A stretch of DNA of 18,451 nucleotides from NCBI GenBank assembly GCA_016928125.1, contig JAFGLK010000257.1:1-18451 (forward strand). The letters run 5' to 3'. Below the pieces are notes generated by a model. The model searched no databases. It saw only the letters and a program-made list of their open reading frames with translations, and was not told the origin of the DNA. The DNA is from Anaerolineae bacterium. Its GTDB lineage: Bacteria > Chloroflexota > Anaerolineae > UBA1429. The position numbers were made by a program, and so were the translations under genes. Numbering within the stretch: the first letter of the stretch is position 1; each line of letters begins with the position of its first letter. Positions 7,435-15,346 of this stretch are shown one piece after another.

Positions 7435-7462
7435 AGTTTAGCGAATTCGCAGTCTGGATCAA
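7435..7462 (-). promoter_or_regulatory. Possible internal promoter for hpt
   Basis: On the minus strand TTGATC (7462 to 7457), a 16-base spacer, then TAAACT (7440 to 7435), each 4 of 6 matches. It sits in the 216-base gap between the methyltransferase gene and hpt and would give hpt its own transcript starting near 7428. The rest of this gap shows nothing else recognisable. Confidence 0.35.
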
Positions 7463-7517
7463 ACGCAGACGGCGCGCCGCTCGGCGGGCGACTCGCATCG
7501 CGACCCTAACGGCGACG

Positions 7518-8705
7518 CTACTCGATCCGGCAGATCAACCCCTTGAGATACGCCCCCTCGGGGAAGGTCAACAGGACGGGATGGTCGTCGCTCTGACTCA
7601 ACCATGTTACGATGCGCGCCTCGCGGCCCACATCCACGCTGGCGCCAAAGAGCACCTTCTGAAAGAGATCGGCGCTGACCAGCCCCGAGCAGGAAAAGCT
7701 ACACAGCCACCCGCCGGGGCGCAGCAGGCGCATCGCCAGCATGTTGATGTCCTTGTAGCCGCGCGTCGCGGCCGTCAACTGGGCGCGGCTGAAAGCGAAC
7801 TTGGGCGGATCGAGGATGACCACGTCGTAGTGACGCCCCTCGTCCACGAGTTGGCGCAAGACCTGGAACGCGTCCCCCTGTAGATACGTGGCGGGCAGAT
7901 CCGCATGCCCATTGAGTGCCATGTGACCCTCCGCCCAGGCCAAAGCCTCGGCTGAGCTGTCCAGGTTCGTCACCTGCCGCGCTCCGGCGGCGGCTGCATA
8001 GATGGCAAAAGCGCCGGTGTAGGAGAACACATTCAGCACCTCGGCGCCCGCGCAGTAGGGAGCCACCTGGCGGCGGTTCTCGCGTTGATCCAGGTAAAAG
8101 CCGGTCTTGTGCCCCCCAAGCAGATCCACCCAGAAGCGCTTGCCATGCTCAAAGATCTCCACCCGGTCGGGCGGCATCTCGCCACACAAGCTCCCCGTCA
8201 CTTGAGCCAGACCCTCATGCCGGCGCACATCCACATCGCTCCGCTCATAGATGCCGCGCGGAGCACAGAGCTCCACCAGCAGACCGACGAGCGTCTCCTT
8301 CCAGCGCTCGATGCCCAAAGTGAGAGACTGCAGCACCAGCCAATCGCCATAGCGGTCAACGATCAGTCCGGGCAGGCCATCCGACTCGGCGAATACCAGG
8401 CGGCACGCTGTGGTCTCCTCCTTATCAAGCAGACGCTGGCGTCGCGCGACGGCCGCCCGCAGGCGTCGCCGCCAAAAGTCGACGTCGATGGCCTCGTGCC
8501 GCTCCCAGGTCAGCCCCCTGATGACGATCTGCGATTGGGGATTGTAGTAGCCTCGAGCCAGGAACTGGCCCGCGTGATCACAGACATCCACCACCTCGCC
8601 GGGCGGAATGTCCACACGGGGGCGCTGGATGGCCCCGCTAAAGATCCAGGGATGGCGATTGCGCAGCGCTTTGTCGCGGCCGGGTCTGAGACGCACTACA
8701 TCCAT
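7518..8705 (-). CDS. rlmI: RlmI-like class I rRNA large-subunit methyltransferase (PUA + SAM domain)
   Basis: 395 residues, the usual length for the RlmI/YccW family, which makes 5-methylcytosine in 23S rRNA. It has an N-terminal PUA RNA-binding domain (about 1-75), a linking domain with 'ESDGLPGLIVDRYGD' (107-121), 'KTGFYLDQREN' (200-210), SAM motif I 'VLNVFSYTGAF' (223-233), 'DPPKF' (299-303) and 'CSFSCSG' (335-341) carrying the conserved cysteines of m5C enzymes. The ATG at 8703-8705 is 3 bases after the tilS stop, with GAGG 6 bases ahead that overlaps the end of tilS, so the two are probably translationally coupled. Exact target base is inferred from the family; related members (e.g. RlmK-type) cannot be fully excluded. 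Confidence 0.83.
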   Translation of the reverse strand: MDVVRLRPGRDKALRNRHPWIFSGAIQRPRVDIPPGEVVDVCDHAGQFLARGYYNPQSQIVIRGLTWERHEAIDVDFWRRRLRAAVARRQRLLDKEETTACRLVFAESDGLPGLIVDRYGDWLVLQSLTLGIERWKETLVGLLVELCAPRGIYERSDVDVRRHEGLAQVTGSLCGEMPPDRVEIFEHGKRFWVDLLGGHKTGFYLDQRENRRQVAPYCAGAEVLNVFSYTGAFAIYAAAAGARQVTNLDSSAEALAWAEGHMALNGHADLPATYLQGDAFQVLRQLVDEGRHYDVVILDPPKFAFSRAQLTAATRGYKDINMLAMRLLRPGGWLCSFSCSGLVSADLFQKVLFGASVDVGREARIVTWLSQSDDHPVLLTFPEGAYLKGLICRIE

Positions 8706-8708
8706 CAG

Positions 8709-10226
8709 CTACCTCGAATCGGGATCGATCCTCTGCACATGGATGGCCATCACGCGGCGGGTGTCGGCAGAGATGGCATAGCGCGCATCGATGCGCCAAC
8801 CCACCACCCAGACGATCTCCGCCTCTGCAGGGGCACACGCTTCCGGATCGGCGATGAGCAAGGGCACCGTGTCCCGTTCCTGAGCGGGGATCTTGGCATT
8901 GATCATAAAGGTCCTGATGCTCTGGCGATGACCGAGGCCCAAGGGATAGAACCAGTCGCCGCTCTGACGCGGGCGCAGCAGCAGCTCGCCCTGCAGGCGC
9001 CCTGCTTCCAGGTAGGCCGTGAAGCGATCGCAGTTGCGCTCCCAATCTTCGGGCAACTCGTCCCGATCCATGATGTGTCCGGCGAGACGCCACCGCCCAT
9101 GCGGGAGCATATAGCAGCCTGGAAGGGAGATCGCCAGAGCTTGAGCGATGCGCGGGCGCTCCTCTCCAGTTGGTGTGTAGCCCTGCGACGCCAGCACAGC
9201 CTCATCATATCCCAGCGTCAGCTCGAGCCCACGCGGCAACGTGGCCCTGGCGCCCACCTGGCCACGCTCCATCAGCTTGACCGCATCCTCCACATGCACC
9301 CAGTTGATGTTGCGCAACGAAAAGCGCAGCCGGTGGATGCCCTCCCGCAAGAGCGAGCGCTGCAAGCCGAGCGGCAGGGCTCGCAGCGCCTCGAGATCAT
9401 AGTGGACGGCGACCTGATCGGCATGTCGGACAACCGCATCCCAGCTCTTCTGCACCAACTGACGCAGCACCTGGTAATCGCCACTCAGAGCCTCGGCGGT
9501 ATGAGGCAGCACCTCGCGGATATTGGGATTGTAACTCTCCAGCAACGGGATGAGTTCGTGCCTCACCCGATTGCGGGCGAACGTCTGGTCGAGGTTCGAA
9601 CGGTCAAAACGTGGCGTCAAGCCGACCTGAGCGCAGTACCGTTCGATCTCGGCACGGGGCACGCTCAGCAGCGGGCGCACGAGCCGGATTCGCTCACCCT
9701 CATCGCTGATCTCCGACGATGGCTCGCGACCGAGGCGCAACGCATCGAGCCAGGCTACGGGTGGCATGCCCCGCAGGCCGGCCAGCCCCGAGCCGCGCAG
9801 GAAATGCATCAGCACGGTCTCGACCTGGTCGTCCGCGTTATGCCCCACGGCCACCGTCCTGCCGCCCACCGCTCGGGCCAACTCCCCAAGAAAGGCATAG
9901 CGCTCTTGCCGCGCGGCCTCTTCCAACGAGGTGCCGCGGGCCCTGGCCAGCTCAGGCACATCGCGGCGCTCTACCCGGCACGGGATGCCCCATTCGGCGC
10001 ACAACGCAGCCACAAAGCGGGCATCCTCCCGCGCGGCCTGGCCCCTGATGCCGTGATTCAGGTGCCCTACCTGCACCCCCACGCGATATTCTGACGCCAG
10101 CCGCACAATCACATGAAGCAGACAGAGAGAGTCGGGGCCTCCCGAGACGCCCACCACGACCGTATCCCCGACCCTGAACATCTCGTAGCGGGCGATGGCC
10201 GCCCGTACTTGACGGACCACGTCCAT
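8709..10226 (-). CDS. tilS: tRNA(Ile)-lysidine synthetase
   Basis: A 505-residue enzyme that modifies cytidine-34 of the AUA-reading tRNA-Ile with lysine using ATP. The N-terminal PP-loop ATPase has 'VSGGPDS' (27-33), 'HLNHGIRG' (55-62), 'GHNADDQVETVLM' (128-140) and 'RGSGLAGLRGM' (144-154). A middle tRNA-binding region follows, then a TilS C-terminal domain with 'RPRQSGD', 'KIPAQERD' and 'WRIDARY' (roughly 417-485). The ATG at 10224-10226 is preferred for its GGAG 9 bases upstream and its family-like N-terminus; an open frame of 22 more codons lacks support. It is first in the tilS-rlmI-hpt unit, behind a promoter at 10364-10392. An essential gene in nearly all bacteria. Confidence 0.95.
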   Translation of the reverse strand: MDVVRQVRAAIARYEMFRVGDTVVVGVSGGPDSLCLLHVIVRLASEYRVGVQVGHLNHGIRGQAAREDARFVAALCAEWGIPCRVERRDVPELARARGTSLEEAARQERYAFLGELARAVGGRTVAVGHNADDQVETVLMHFLRGSGLAGLRGMPPVAWLDALRLGREPSSEISDEGERIRLVRPLLSVPRAEIERYCAQVGLTPRFDRSNLDQTFARNRVRHELIPLLESYNPNIREVLPHTAEALSGDYQVLRQLVQKSWDAVVRHADQVAVHYDLEALRALPLGLQRSLLREGIHRLRFSLRNINWVHVEDAVKLMERGQVGARATLPRGLELTLGYDEAVLASQGYTPTGEERPRIAQALAISLPGCYMLPHGRWRLAGHIMDRDELPEDWERNCDRFTAYLEAGRLQGELLLRPRQSGDWFYPLGLGHRQSIRTFMINAKIPAQERDTVPLLIADPEACAPAEAEIVWVVGWRIDARYAISADTRRVMAIHVQRIDPDSR

Positions 10227-10363
10227 TTCAAGCAGCTCCTCGAGCGCCCGCTTGAGAGGAGACTGGTCCACAAGCCATGTACAAATTGTCACCCTCTGGG
10301 TACAGGTTTCTCATCAGGTGTTCACCCGCAGCGCCGACAATCACGAGCGGAGGGCGCAGAGGC

Positions 10364-10392
10364 ATTGTACCGCAGGGCCCGGCCAGGGCCAA
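10364..10392 (-). promoter_or_regulatory. Sigma70-type promoter for tilS-rlmI-hpt
   Basis: On the minus strand TTGGCC (10392 to 10387), a 17-base spacer, then TACAAT (10369 to 10364), the same -10 as the rpsU promoter. Start point would be near 10357, giving a leader of about 130 bases before the tilS ATG. Confidence 0.55.
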
Positions 10393-10426
10393 TCGAGCGC
10401 GGACGACGGGCGCCCAGCGATGTCCA

Positions 10427-10455
10427 TTGCCGCCCGCGGCATAGTATGCTAGACT
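10427..10455 (+). promoter_or_regulatory. Sigma70-type promoter (extended -10) for the DegT-family gene
   Basis: TTGCCG at 10427-10432, a 17-base spacer, then TAGACT at 10450-10455 preceded by TGC (extended -10 TGn). Start point would be near 10462, leaving a leader of about 108 bases before the ATG at 10570. Confidence 0.52.
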
Positions 10456-10569
10456 CTCGGCGCTGTGGGTGGGGCACAGATTCAACGCAAACGGGCGTAG
10501 TGAGCCAGACGCAGCCAACCGGGTGCAGACGGCCAAGCACGCCCGGACGCAGGGAAAGGACCGCGATCG

Positions 10570-11670
10570 ATGGCTATCCCCCTGGTGGGCCTGAAGGCTC
10601 AATATCAGGCGATCAAACCCGAGATCGATGCGGCGGTGGCGCGCATCTTTGAGAATACCAGCTTTATCCTGGGGAGCGAGGTGCAGGCCTTCGAGGAGGC
10701 CTTTGCAGCCTACTGTGGCGCCGCGCACGCGGTGGGTGTGAGCTCGGGCACGGCGGCCCTCGATCTGGCCCTTATGGCTTGCGGGATCGGCGCGGGCGAT
10801 GAGGTGATTACGACGCCGATGACCTTCGTCGCTACAGCGGCCGCCATCTCCCATGTGGGCGCCAGGCCGGTGCTGGCCGATATCGACCCGCGCACCTACA
10901 ATCTCGATCCCGTCCAGGTCGAGGCGGCCATCACCCCTCGCACCCGCGCCATTCTGCCAGTGCATCTCTACGGTCAGCCGGTCCATATGGAGCCCCTCCT
11001 CGCAATCGCCGAAGCTCATGATCTGAGAGTGATCGAGGACGCCTGCCAGGCCGTGGGTGCCCGCTACCATGGTCGTAGGGCGGGGAGCCTGGGCCATGTG
11101 GGCTGTTTCAGCTTTTATCCCAGCAAGAACCTGGGCGCCGCTGGCGATGGGGGCATGATCGTGACCGACGATCCCGAGATCGCTGACACGGTGCGCAAGC
11201 TGCGCGATCACGGGCGCACCAGCCATTACGGCCACAGCCTGATCGGGTATACTTATCGCCTCGACGCCCTGCAGGCGGCCGTATTGGCGGTCAAGCTGGG
11301 GCATCTGGACGCTTGGAACGCGGCCCGCCGCGAGCGGGCTGCACTCTATGGCGAGATGCTGGCTACCACCGACCTGGTGACGCCCTACGAGGCCGAGGGC
11401 TGCGAGAGCGTCTACCACATCTATGCGGTGCGCACGCCCAATCGAGACCGCGTGCTGCAGGAGCTCCGCCAGCGCGGGATCGGCGCCAGCATTCACTATC
11501 CCATCCCCGTGCATCTCCAGGCCGCCTATGTCCATCTGGGCCTGCCGGAGGGCAGCTATCCCGTTGCGGAAACGGCAGCCAACCAGGTGCTCTCGCTGCC
11601 CATGTATCCCGAGCTGAGCCATGGGCAGATGGCCGAGGTGGTGGAGGCCCTCAAGGCGATCATCGGCTAG
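10570..11670 (+). CDS. DegT/DnrJ/EryC1/StrS family sugar aminotransferase
   Basis: A 366-residue PLP enzyme of the family that aminates nucleotide-linked keto sugars. Signatures are 'VSSGTAALDLAL' (57-68), 'VITTPMTFVATAAAI' (79-93), 'PVHLYGQP' (130-137), Asp157 in 'VIEDACQAVGARY' (PLP ring), Lys186 in 'SFYPSKNLGAAGDGG' (Schiff base), 'GYTYRLDALQAAVL' (226-239) and 'SIHYPIPVHLQ' (307-317). ATG at 10570 has GGAAAGGA-type purines 9-10 bases upstream. It is a single-gene unit with its own promoter and a strong terminator. No matching dehydratase or nucleotidyltransferase is adjacent, so the sugar is unknown; it may serve the glycan genes at 1320-5425 or a locus elsewhere. Confidence 0.9.
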   Translation: MAIPLVGLKAQYQAIKPEIDAAVARIFENTSFILGSEVQAFEEAFAAYCGAAHAVGVSSGTAALDLALMACGIGAGDEVITTPMTFVATAAAISHVGARPVLADIDPRTYNLDPVQVEAAITPRTRAILPVHLYGQPVHMEPLLAIAEAHDLRVIEDACQAVGARYHGRRAGSLGHVGCFSFYPSKNLGAAGDGGMIVTDDPEIADTVRKLRDHGRTSHYGHSLIGYTYRLDALQAAVLAVKLGHLDAWNAARRERAALYGEMLATTDLVTPYEAEGCESVYHIYAVRTPNRDRVLQELRQRGIGASIHYPIPVHLQAAYVHLGLPEGSYPVAETAANQVLSLPMYPELSHGQMAEVVEALKAIIG

Positions 11671-11722
11671 GCGGAGACCGCGGAAGCACTGATCAGGGCA
11701 AGCCCTTGGCGAGAGGGGATAA

Positions 11723-11766
11723 AGAAGGCTCTTCGAGCGCGATACGTTGGCCTCGAAGAGCCTTTT
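11723..11766. terminator. Bidirectional hairpin terminator, 13-bp perfect stem
   Basis: AAGGCTCTTCGAG (11725-11737) pairs exactly with CTCGAAGAGCCTT (11752-11764) around a 14-base loop, and a G-T and an A-T pair extend it outward. The plus strand ends in TTTT and the minus strand continues TTCTTTAT, so both directions have some U-run. It lies between the convergent DegT-family gene and fhs, and is the best terminator in the window. Confidence 0.85.
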
Positions 11767-11837
11767 CGCGTCAGTCAGTCGTGCGCTCTGAGTCAGCCTC
11801 ACAATCCTAGCGATACGTGCACGGCCCGTGGATGAGC

Positions 11838-13574
11838 TCAGGACAAGCCGACGATGTTCCCGTTCTCGTCTAGGTCGATATCCATGAAGGCTGGTCGGCT
11901 GGGCAGGCCTGGCATGGTGCGCATGTCGCCGCAGAGTGGATAGAGAAAGCCCGCCCCGACGCTGGCCCGAATCTCGCGAATGGGCAGCCGCCAGCCCTTG
12001 GGCGCGCCCTTGAGACTGGGGTCGTGCGTCAGCGAGAGATGGGTCTTGGCCATGCAGATCGGCAGCCCGTCGTAGCCAAAGCGGGTGTATTGCTTGATCT
12101 GGTCCTCGGCCAGAGACTCATAGTCCACCCCATCTGCGCCATACACCTGGGTGGCGATGATCTCGATCTTGTCCTTGATCGGAATGTCCAGCGGATAGAG
12201 GAAACTGGGCTCCGAGGGCAGCTCACAGGCCCGCACCACCGCCTCGGCGAGAGCCCTCGCGCCCGCGCCACCCTTGGCCCAATGCTCGCTGGGCACCGCA
12301 TCCTCCGCGCCGGCGTCCACCGCAATCTGGCGGATCAAAGCGATCTCGGCGTCCGTATCGGTGGTGAAGCGGTTGATCGCTACCACCACTGGCACGCCAA
12401 ACTGGTGCGCGATGCGGATATTCGCCTCGAGGTTGGCGCATCCCGCGCGCAGGGCCGGGAGATTCTCCTGGGTCAACTCCTCCGGCAGCGGCCTGCCCGG
12501 CACGATGCGGCCCAGGCCACCATGCATCTTGAGGGCGCGCACCGTGGCGACCAGCACGACACAGCTCGGCTTGAGGCCGCTGGCGCGGCACTTGATGTCG
12601 AAGAACTTTTCCATGCCGACATCGGCGCCAAAGCCCGATTCGGTGACGACATAGTCCGCTAGCTTGACCGCCAAGAGGTCCGCGATCACCGACGAATTGC
12701 CGTGTGCGATATTGGCAAAAGGCCCTGCGTGCACAAAGGCCGGCGTCCGCTCCAACGTCTGCATCAGGTTGGGCATCAGCGCATCTTTCATCAGCACCGT
12801 CATGGCGCCCGCCACCCCAAGGTCCTCGGCCGTCAGCGCCCGGCCGTCCATGTCCGTGCCGAACACAATGCGGCCGATGCGCTGGCGTAGATCCGATAGG
12901 CTCGTCGCCAGGGCCAGGATGGCCATCACCTCGCTGGCCACCGTGATGTCATAGCCTGTCTCTCGCGGGCTCGCATTGCGTGGCCCGCCCAGCCCTACGA
13001 CGATCTGGCGCAGGGCCGCATCCTCCAGATCGACGACGCGGTTCCAGAGAATCGACTCGGGCCGGATGTTCAGGCGCGGCAGGCTGCGACGCTTCCAGGC
13101 ACTGTCGCTCAACCGATGCTCGTGCAACATGCGGCTCTCGATGGCCGTGGCGAGCAGGTTGTGGGCCACCCCCACCGCGTGGATATCGCCCGTCAAGTGC
13201 AGGTTGAAATCATCCATGGGCACGATCTGCGAATAGCCGCCGCCCGCGGCGCCGCCTTTGATGCCAAAGGTGGGCCCCATGGAGGGCTGCCGGATGCAGG
13301 TCATCACGCGCTTGCCCAGTTGGCTGCCCAGCGCCTGGCTCAAGCCAACGGTCGTGGTGGTTTTGCCCTCGCCCAACGGCGTCGGCGTGATGGCCGTGAC
13401 GTCGATGTACTTGGCGTCAGGCTTGGCCGCCAGACGCTCGCGCACATCCAGATGCACCTTGGCTTTGTACCAGCCATACGGGTCTAGCTCCTCCGGCCGC
13501 AGACCCATCCCCTCGGCAATCTCCAGAATCGGGACCATCTGGGCGGCCTGGGCGATCTCCAGATCGCTCAACAT
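11838..13574 (-). CDS. fhs: Formate-tetrahydrofolate ligase
   Basis: A 578-residue cytoplasmic enzyme making 10-formyl-THF from formate, THF and ATP, the formate entry step of the methyl branch of the Wood-Ljungdahl pathway and of folate C1 supply. It begins with the standard 'MLSDLEIAQAAQM'. The P-loop 'PTPLGEGKTTT' is at 64-74. 'MGPTFGIKGGAAGGGYSQ' and 'FNLHLTGDIHA' follow, then 'ETGYDITVASEVMAILALA', 'PFANIAHGNSSVIAD' and 'GFGADVGMEKFFDIKCR'. The C-terminal 'ASVGAGFLYPL' and 'MPGLPSRPA' complete the family pattern. ATG at 13574 has GGAGGAGGAG just upstream. It is the last gene of a minus-strand cluster, 67 bases after folD, with a hairpin in that gap. The terminator at 11723-11766 follows. 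All expected motifs are intact. Confidence 0.96.
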   Translation of the reverse strand: MLSDLEIAQAAQMVPILEIAEGMGLRPEELDPYGWYKAKVHLDVRERLAAKPDAKYIDVTAITPTPLGEGKTTTTVGLSQALGSQLGKRVMTCIRQPSMGPTFGIKGGAAGGGYSQIVPMDDFNLHLTGDIHAVGVAHNLLATAIESRMLHEHRLSDSAWKRRSLPRLNIRPESILWNRVVDLEDAALRQIVVGLGGPRNASPRETGYDITVASEVMAILALATSLSDLRQRIGRIVFGTDMDGRALTAEDLGVAGAMTVLMKDALMPNLMQTLERTPAFVHAGPFANIAHGNSSVIADLLAVKLADYVVTESGFGADVGMEKFFDIKCRASGLKPSCVVLVATVRALKMHGGLGRIVPGRPLPEELTQENLPALRAGCANLEANIRIAHQFGVPVVVAINRFTTDTDAEIALIRQIAVDAGAEDAVPSEHWAKGGAGARALAEAVVRACELPSEPSFLYPLDIPIKDKIEIIATQVYGADGVDYESLAEDQIKQYTRFGYDGLPICMAKTHLSLTHDPSLKGAPKGWRLPIREIRASVGAGFLYPLCGDMRTMPGLPSRPAFMDIDLDENGNIVGLS

Positions 13575-13596
13575 CGCTGCTCCTCCTCCCTGACAC

Positions 13597-13621
13597 GGGC
13601 TCGAGTCACGGGGTCGAGCCC
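13597..13621. repeat. 8-bp inverted repeat in the folD-fhs gap
   Basis: GGGCTCGA (13597-13604) pairs exactly with TCGAGCCC (13614-13621) around a 9-base loop. It lies between the folD stop and the fhs ribosome binding site, with no T-run after it. It could be a weak attenuator or an mRNA processing or stability element that gives fhs a different expression level from folD; function is inference. Confidence 0.5.
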
Positions 13622-13641
13622 ATCTGTGAATCGAATACGGC

Positions 13642-14505
13642 TCAAGCAGCTGAACGCATCTGCCGTCTCGCGGCCGTGAGGGTGTTTCGGGCCAGCATCA
13701 GGTTGGTCATCGGCCCAGTGCCGCCTGGCACCGGCGTGATCTGGCCCGCTACCTGCGCCACCGCCTCGGTGTCCACATCTCCTACCAGCCGTCCCTCGAT
13801 GACATTCACCCCGAAATCGATGACCACTGCCCCGGGCTTGACCATGTCGGCGGTGATCATCCGCGGGCGGCCCACCGCAGCCACCAGCACATCCGCCTCG
13901 CGCGTGACCGCGCCCAGATCCGCTGTGCGCGAATGACAGATCGTCACCGTGGCGTGTTCGTGCAACATCAGCAGCGCCATCGGCCGGCCGACGATGTTGC
14001 TACGCCCCACCATCACGGCGCGCTTGCCTACCAGACCCACTCCATAGCGGCGCAAGATCTCCATGCCGCCCGCCGGCGTCGCGGGCACCAATGCGTCCGC
14101 GCTGCCTTGCATCAACTTGCCGGCGTTCAGAGGATGGATACCATCCACGTCCTTGGCCGGATCGAGCGCGGCGGTGACGTCCGAGATCTGCAATGGCTCG
14201 GGCAGGGGAATCTGCACAATGATCCCGTTGGTGCGCGGGTCGGCGTTGAGCTGCCGCAGGAGGTCCTGAAGTCGGGCCGCATCGGCCTCTAGGGGTAGGA
14301 TGTGGAGGGCGCAGCGCATCTGCATACGCGAGAAGCTGCGCTCGATGGCACGCACATAGCGCAGCGACGCGGGATCCTCACCCATCTGCACCACGGCGAG
14401 GCCTGGCGCCCAGCCCCGCTCCCCTTCAAACGCCGCCACCTCAGCCTCTAGCTCCTGGCGCAGGGTGCGCGCCAGAGCGGCGCCATCCAGAATCTCTGCC
14501 GTCAT
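13642..14505 (-). CDS. folD: FolD family methylene-THF dehydrogenase, cyclohydrolase lysine missing
   Basis: 287 residues, full FolD length. NAD(P)-dependent interconversion of methylene-THF and methenyl-THF is supported by Tyr50, 'GIIVQIPLP' with Gln98 (94-102), 'PAKDVDGIHPLNAGKL' with Asp121 (116-131), the Rossmann motif 'VGRSNIVGRPMA' (166-177), 'CHSRT' (190-194) and 'TPVPGGTGPMT' (257-267). The family's catalytic lysine in YVxxK (Lys54 in E. coli, Lys56 in human MTHFD1), needed for cyclohydrolase activity, is Ile54 here ('YVRAIERS'), in an ungapped stretch. It is therefore probably a dehydrogenase only, and the fchA gene 33 bases upstream would do the cyclohydrolase step. ATG at 14505 has GGAGG 7 bases upstream. 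Confidence 0.93.
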   Translation of the reverse strand: MTAEILDGAALARTLRQELEAEVAAFEGERGWAPGLAVVQMGEDPASLRYVRAIERSFSRMQMRCALHILPLEADAARLQDLLRQLNADPRTNGIIVQIPLPEPLQISDVTAALDPAKDVDGIHPLNAGKLMQGSADALVPATPAGGMEILRRYGVGLVGKRAVMVGRSNIVGRPMALLMLHEHATVTICHSRTADLGAVTREADVLVAAVGRPRMITADMVKPGAVVIDFGVNVIEGRLVGDVDTEAVAQVAGQITPVPGGTGPMTNLMLARNTLTAARRQMRSAA

Positions 14506-14538
14506 CCACGATCCTCCACTGCTCTTCGCTCCTTTAGG

Positions 14539-15171
14539 TCAGGCGGCGCCGATCTTGGCGTGCACGATGGCCAGCACCTGCGCCTTGACATCGCTCGCGT
14601 CGGCCGTGATGGCGGCGATGCGCCCACGCACGGCTTGCGCATAGGCCTCGTCCTGAATGCTGGACAGATTGACATACACGTTTAGCAGGGCCGCACGCAG
14701 GCAGGCCTCGGCCAGCAAGGCGCCCACCCCGGCATCGCTGACAGCCCAGGGGTTGCCCATCTCGGCGACCGGTAGGGCCGCGCACACGATCTCGGCGCAG
14801 CACTCGGCCAGTTGCAGCGGCACCTCGGCCGCCGCCTTGAGGGCGCTCTGCATGGCCTCCTGGCGGGCCAGCTTTTGCTCGTCGGTCTTGCGCGGCAGGC
14901 GATAGGCCGCCATCACCTGGCTATAAACCTCGGTATCGGCCTGGAGCAGATCGGCCGCCTGACGGCGCAGCGCTTCACTGCGCTCCAACAGGCCGGCGAG
15001 TTCCTCCGAGACCTCCTCATAGCCCTTTTTCCCAATGGTCAGATTGCACACCATGCTGACCAGGGCCGCCGCCAGGCTCGCGCCCAGGGCGGCGCCGCTG
15101 CCCCCGCCGGGCACCGGCTCCTTGGAGGCCAGCTCATCCAGGAACTCGCTGACTCGTTTCTCGATGAACAT
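14539..15171 (-). CDS. fchA: Methenyl-THF cyclohydrolase / formimino-THF cyclodeaminase family
   Basis: A 210-residue, mainly helical cytoplasmic protein of the FTCD_C family, which interconverts 10-formyl-THF and 5,10-methenyl-THF (some members instead deaminate formimino-THF). Motifs are 'EPVPGGGSGAALG' (18-30), 'MVCNLTIGKKGYEEV' (40-54), 'AAYRLPRKTDEQK' (88-100), 'GNPWAVSDAGVGALLAEA' (139-156) and 'NVYVNL' (164-169). ATG at 15171 has GAGGG 8 bases upstream. Its position directly ahead of folD and fhs, and the loss of the cyclohydrolase lysine in that FolD, argue for the cyclohydrolase role. No histidine-degradation gene is nearby to support a formimino-THF role. Confidence 0.88.
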   Translation of the reverse strand: MFIEKRVSEFLDELASKEPVPGGGSGAALGASLAAALVSMVCNLTIGKKGYEEVSEELAGLLERSEALRRQAADLLQADTEVYSQVMAAYRLPRKTDEQKLARQEAMQSALKAAAEVPLQLAECCAEIVCAALPVAEMGNPWAVSDAGVGALLAEACLRAALLNVYVNLSSIQDEAYAQAVRGRIAAITADASDVKAQVLAIVHAKIGAA

Positions 15172-15254
15172 GTCGCAGTCCCTCTTCCCCGGCGTGACAG
15201 CGCCCCCGACGAGAGTACGCCATCTCGGAAACTACCGGCCGCAAGTTGGCTTCT

Positions 15255-15282
15255 ATTATGGCCGATCCATAGCCCAAGGCAA
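15255..15282 (-). promoter_or_regulatory. Possible promoter for fchA-folD-fhs
   Basis: On the minus strand TTGCCT (15282 to 15277), a 16-base spacer, then CATAAT (15260 to 15255; 5 of 6). It lies in the 175-base gap between the FAD/NAD-binding subunit gene and fchA, the longest gap in the cluster. It would let the folate genes be transcribed apart from the redox genes, with a leader of about 75 bases. Confidence 0.45.
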
Positions 15283-15346
15283 GCGCTCGCTCGCCACCAC
15301 GCGCTCGTGGTCACGCGCAGAGAGCGCCTGTAGAACGTCATCCACG

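Larger units (their letters stand above)
10227..10569. other. Divergent control region between tilS and the DegT-family gene
   Basis: 343 bases without a credible gene. It holds one good promoter facing each way (10364-10392 minus, 10427-10455 plus) and the ribosome binding sites of both flanking genes. The -35 boxes are about 34 bases apart, an arrangement much like that at 1124-1212. No other repeat or operator was recognised. Confidence 0.6.

Noticed and set aside
6648..7883. A 411-codon plus-strand open frame opposite hpt and the end of the methyltransferase gene
   Set aside because: It begins within the terminator region, overlaps intact hpt, and its composition is that of an antisense shadow.
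8085..10094. A 669-codon plus-strand open frame antisense to tilS and the methyltransferase gene
   Set aside because: It lies opposite two well-supported genes, has no family motifs, and is His/Gln/Arg-rich as expected from reading GC-rich codons backwards.
10228..11802. A 524-codon minus-strand open frame opposite the DegT-family gene
   Set aside because: It runs through the terminator hairpin and the divergent promoter region and has no domain features; antisense shadow.
14539..15171. Formimino-THF cyclodeaminase in histidine degradation as the role of the FTCD_C protein
   Set aside because: No histidine-utilisation genes are nearby, whereas folD and fhs follow directly and FolD lacks the cyclohydrolase lysine.
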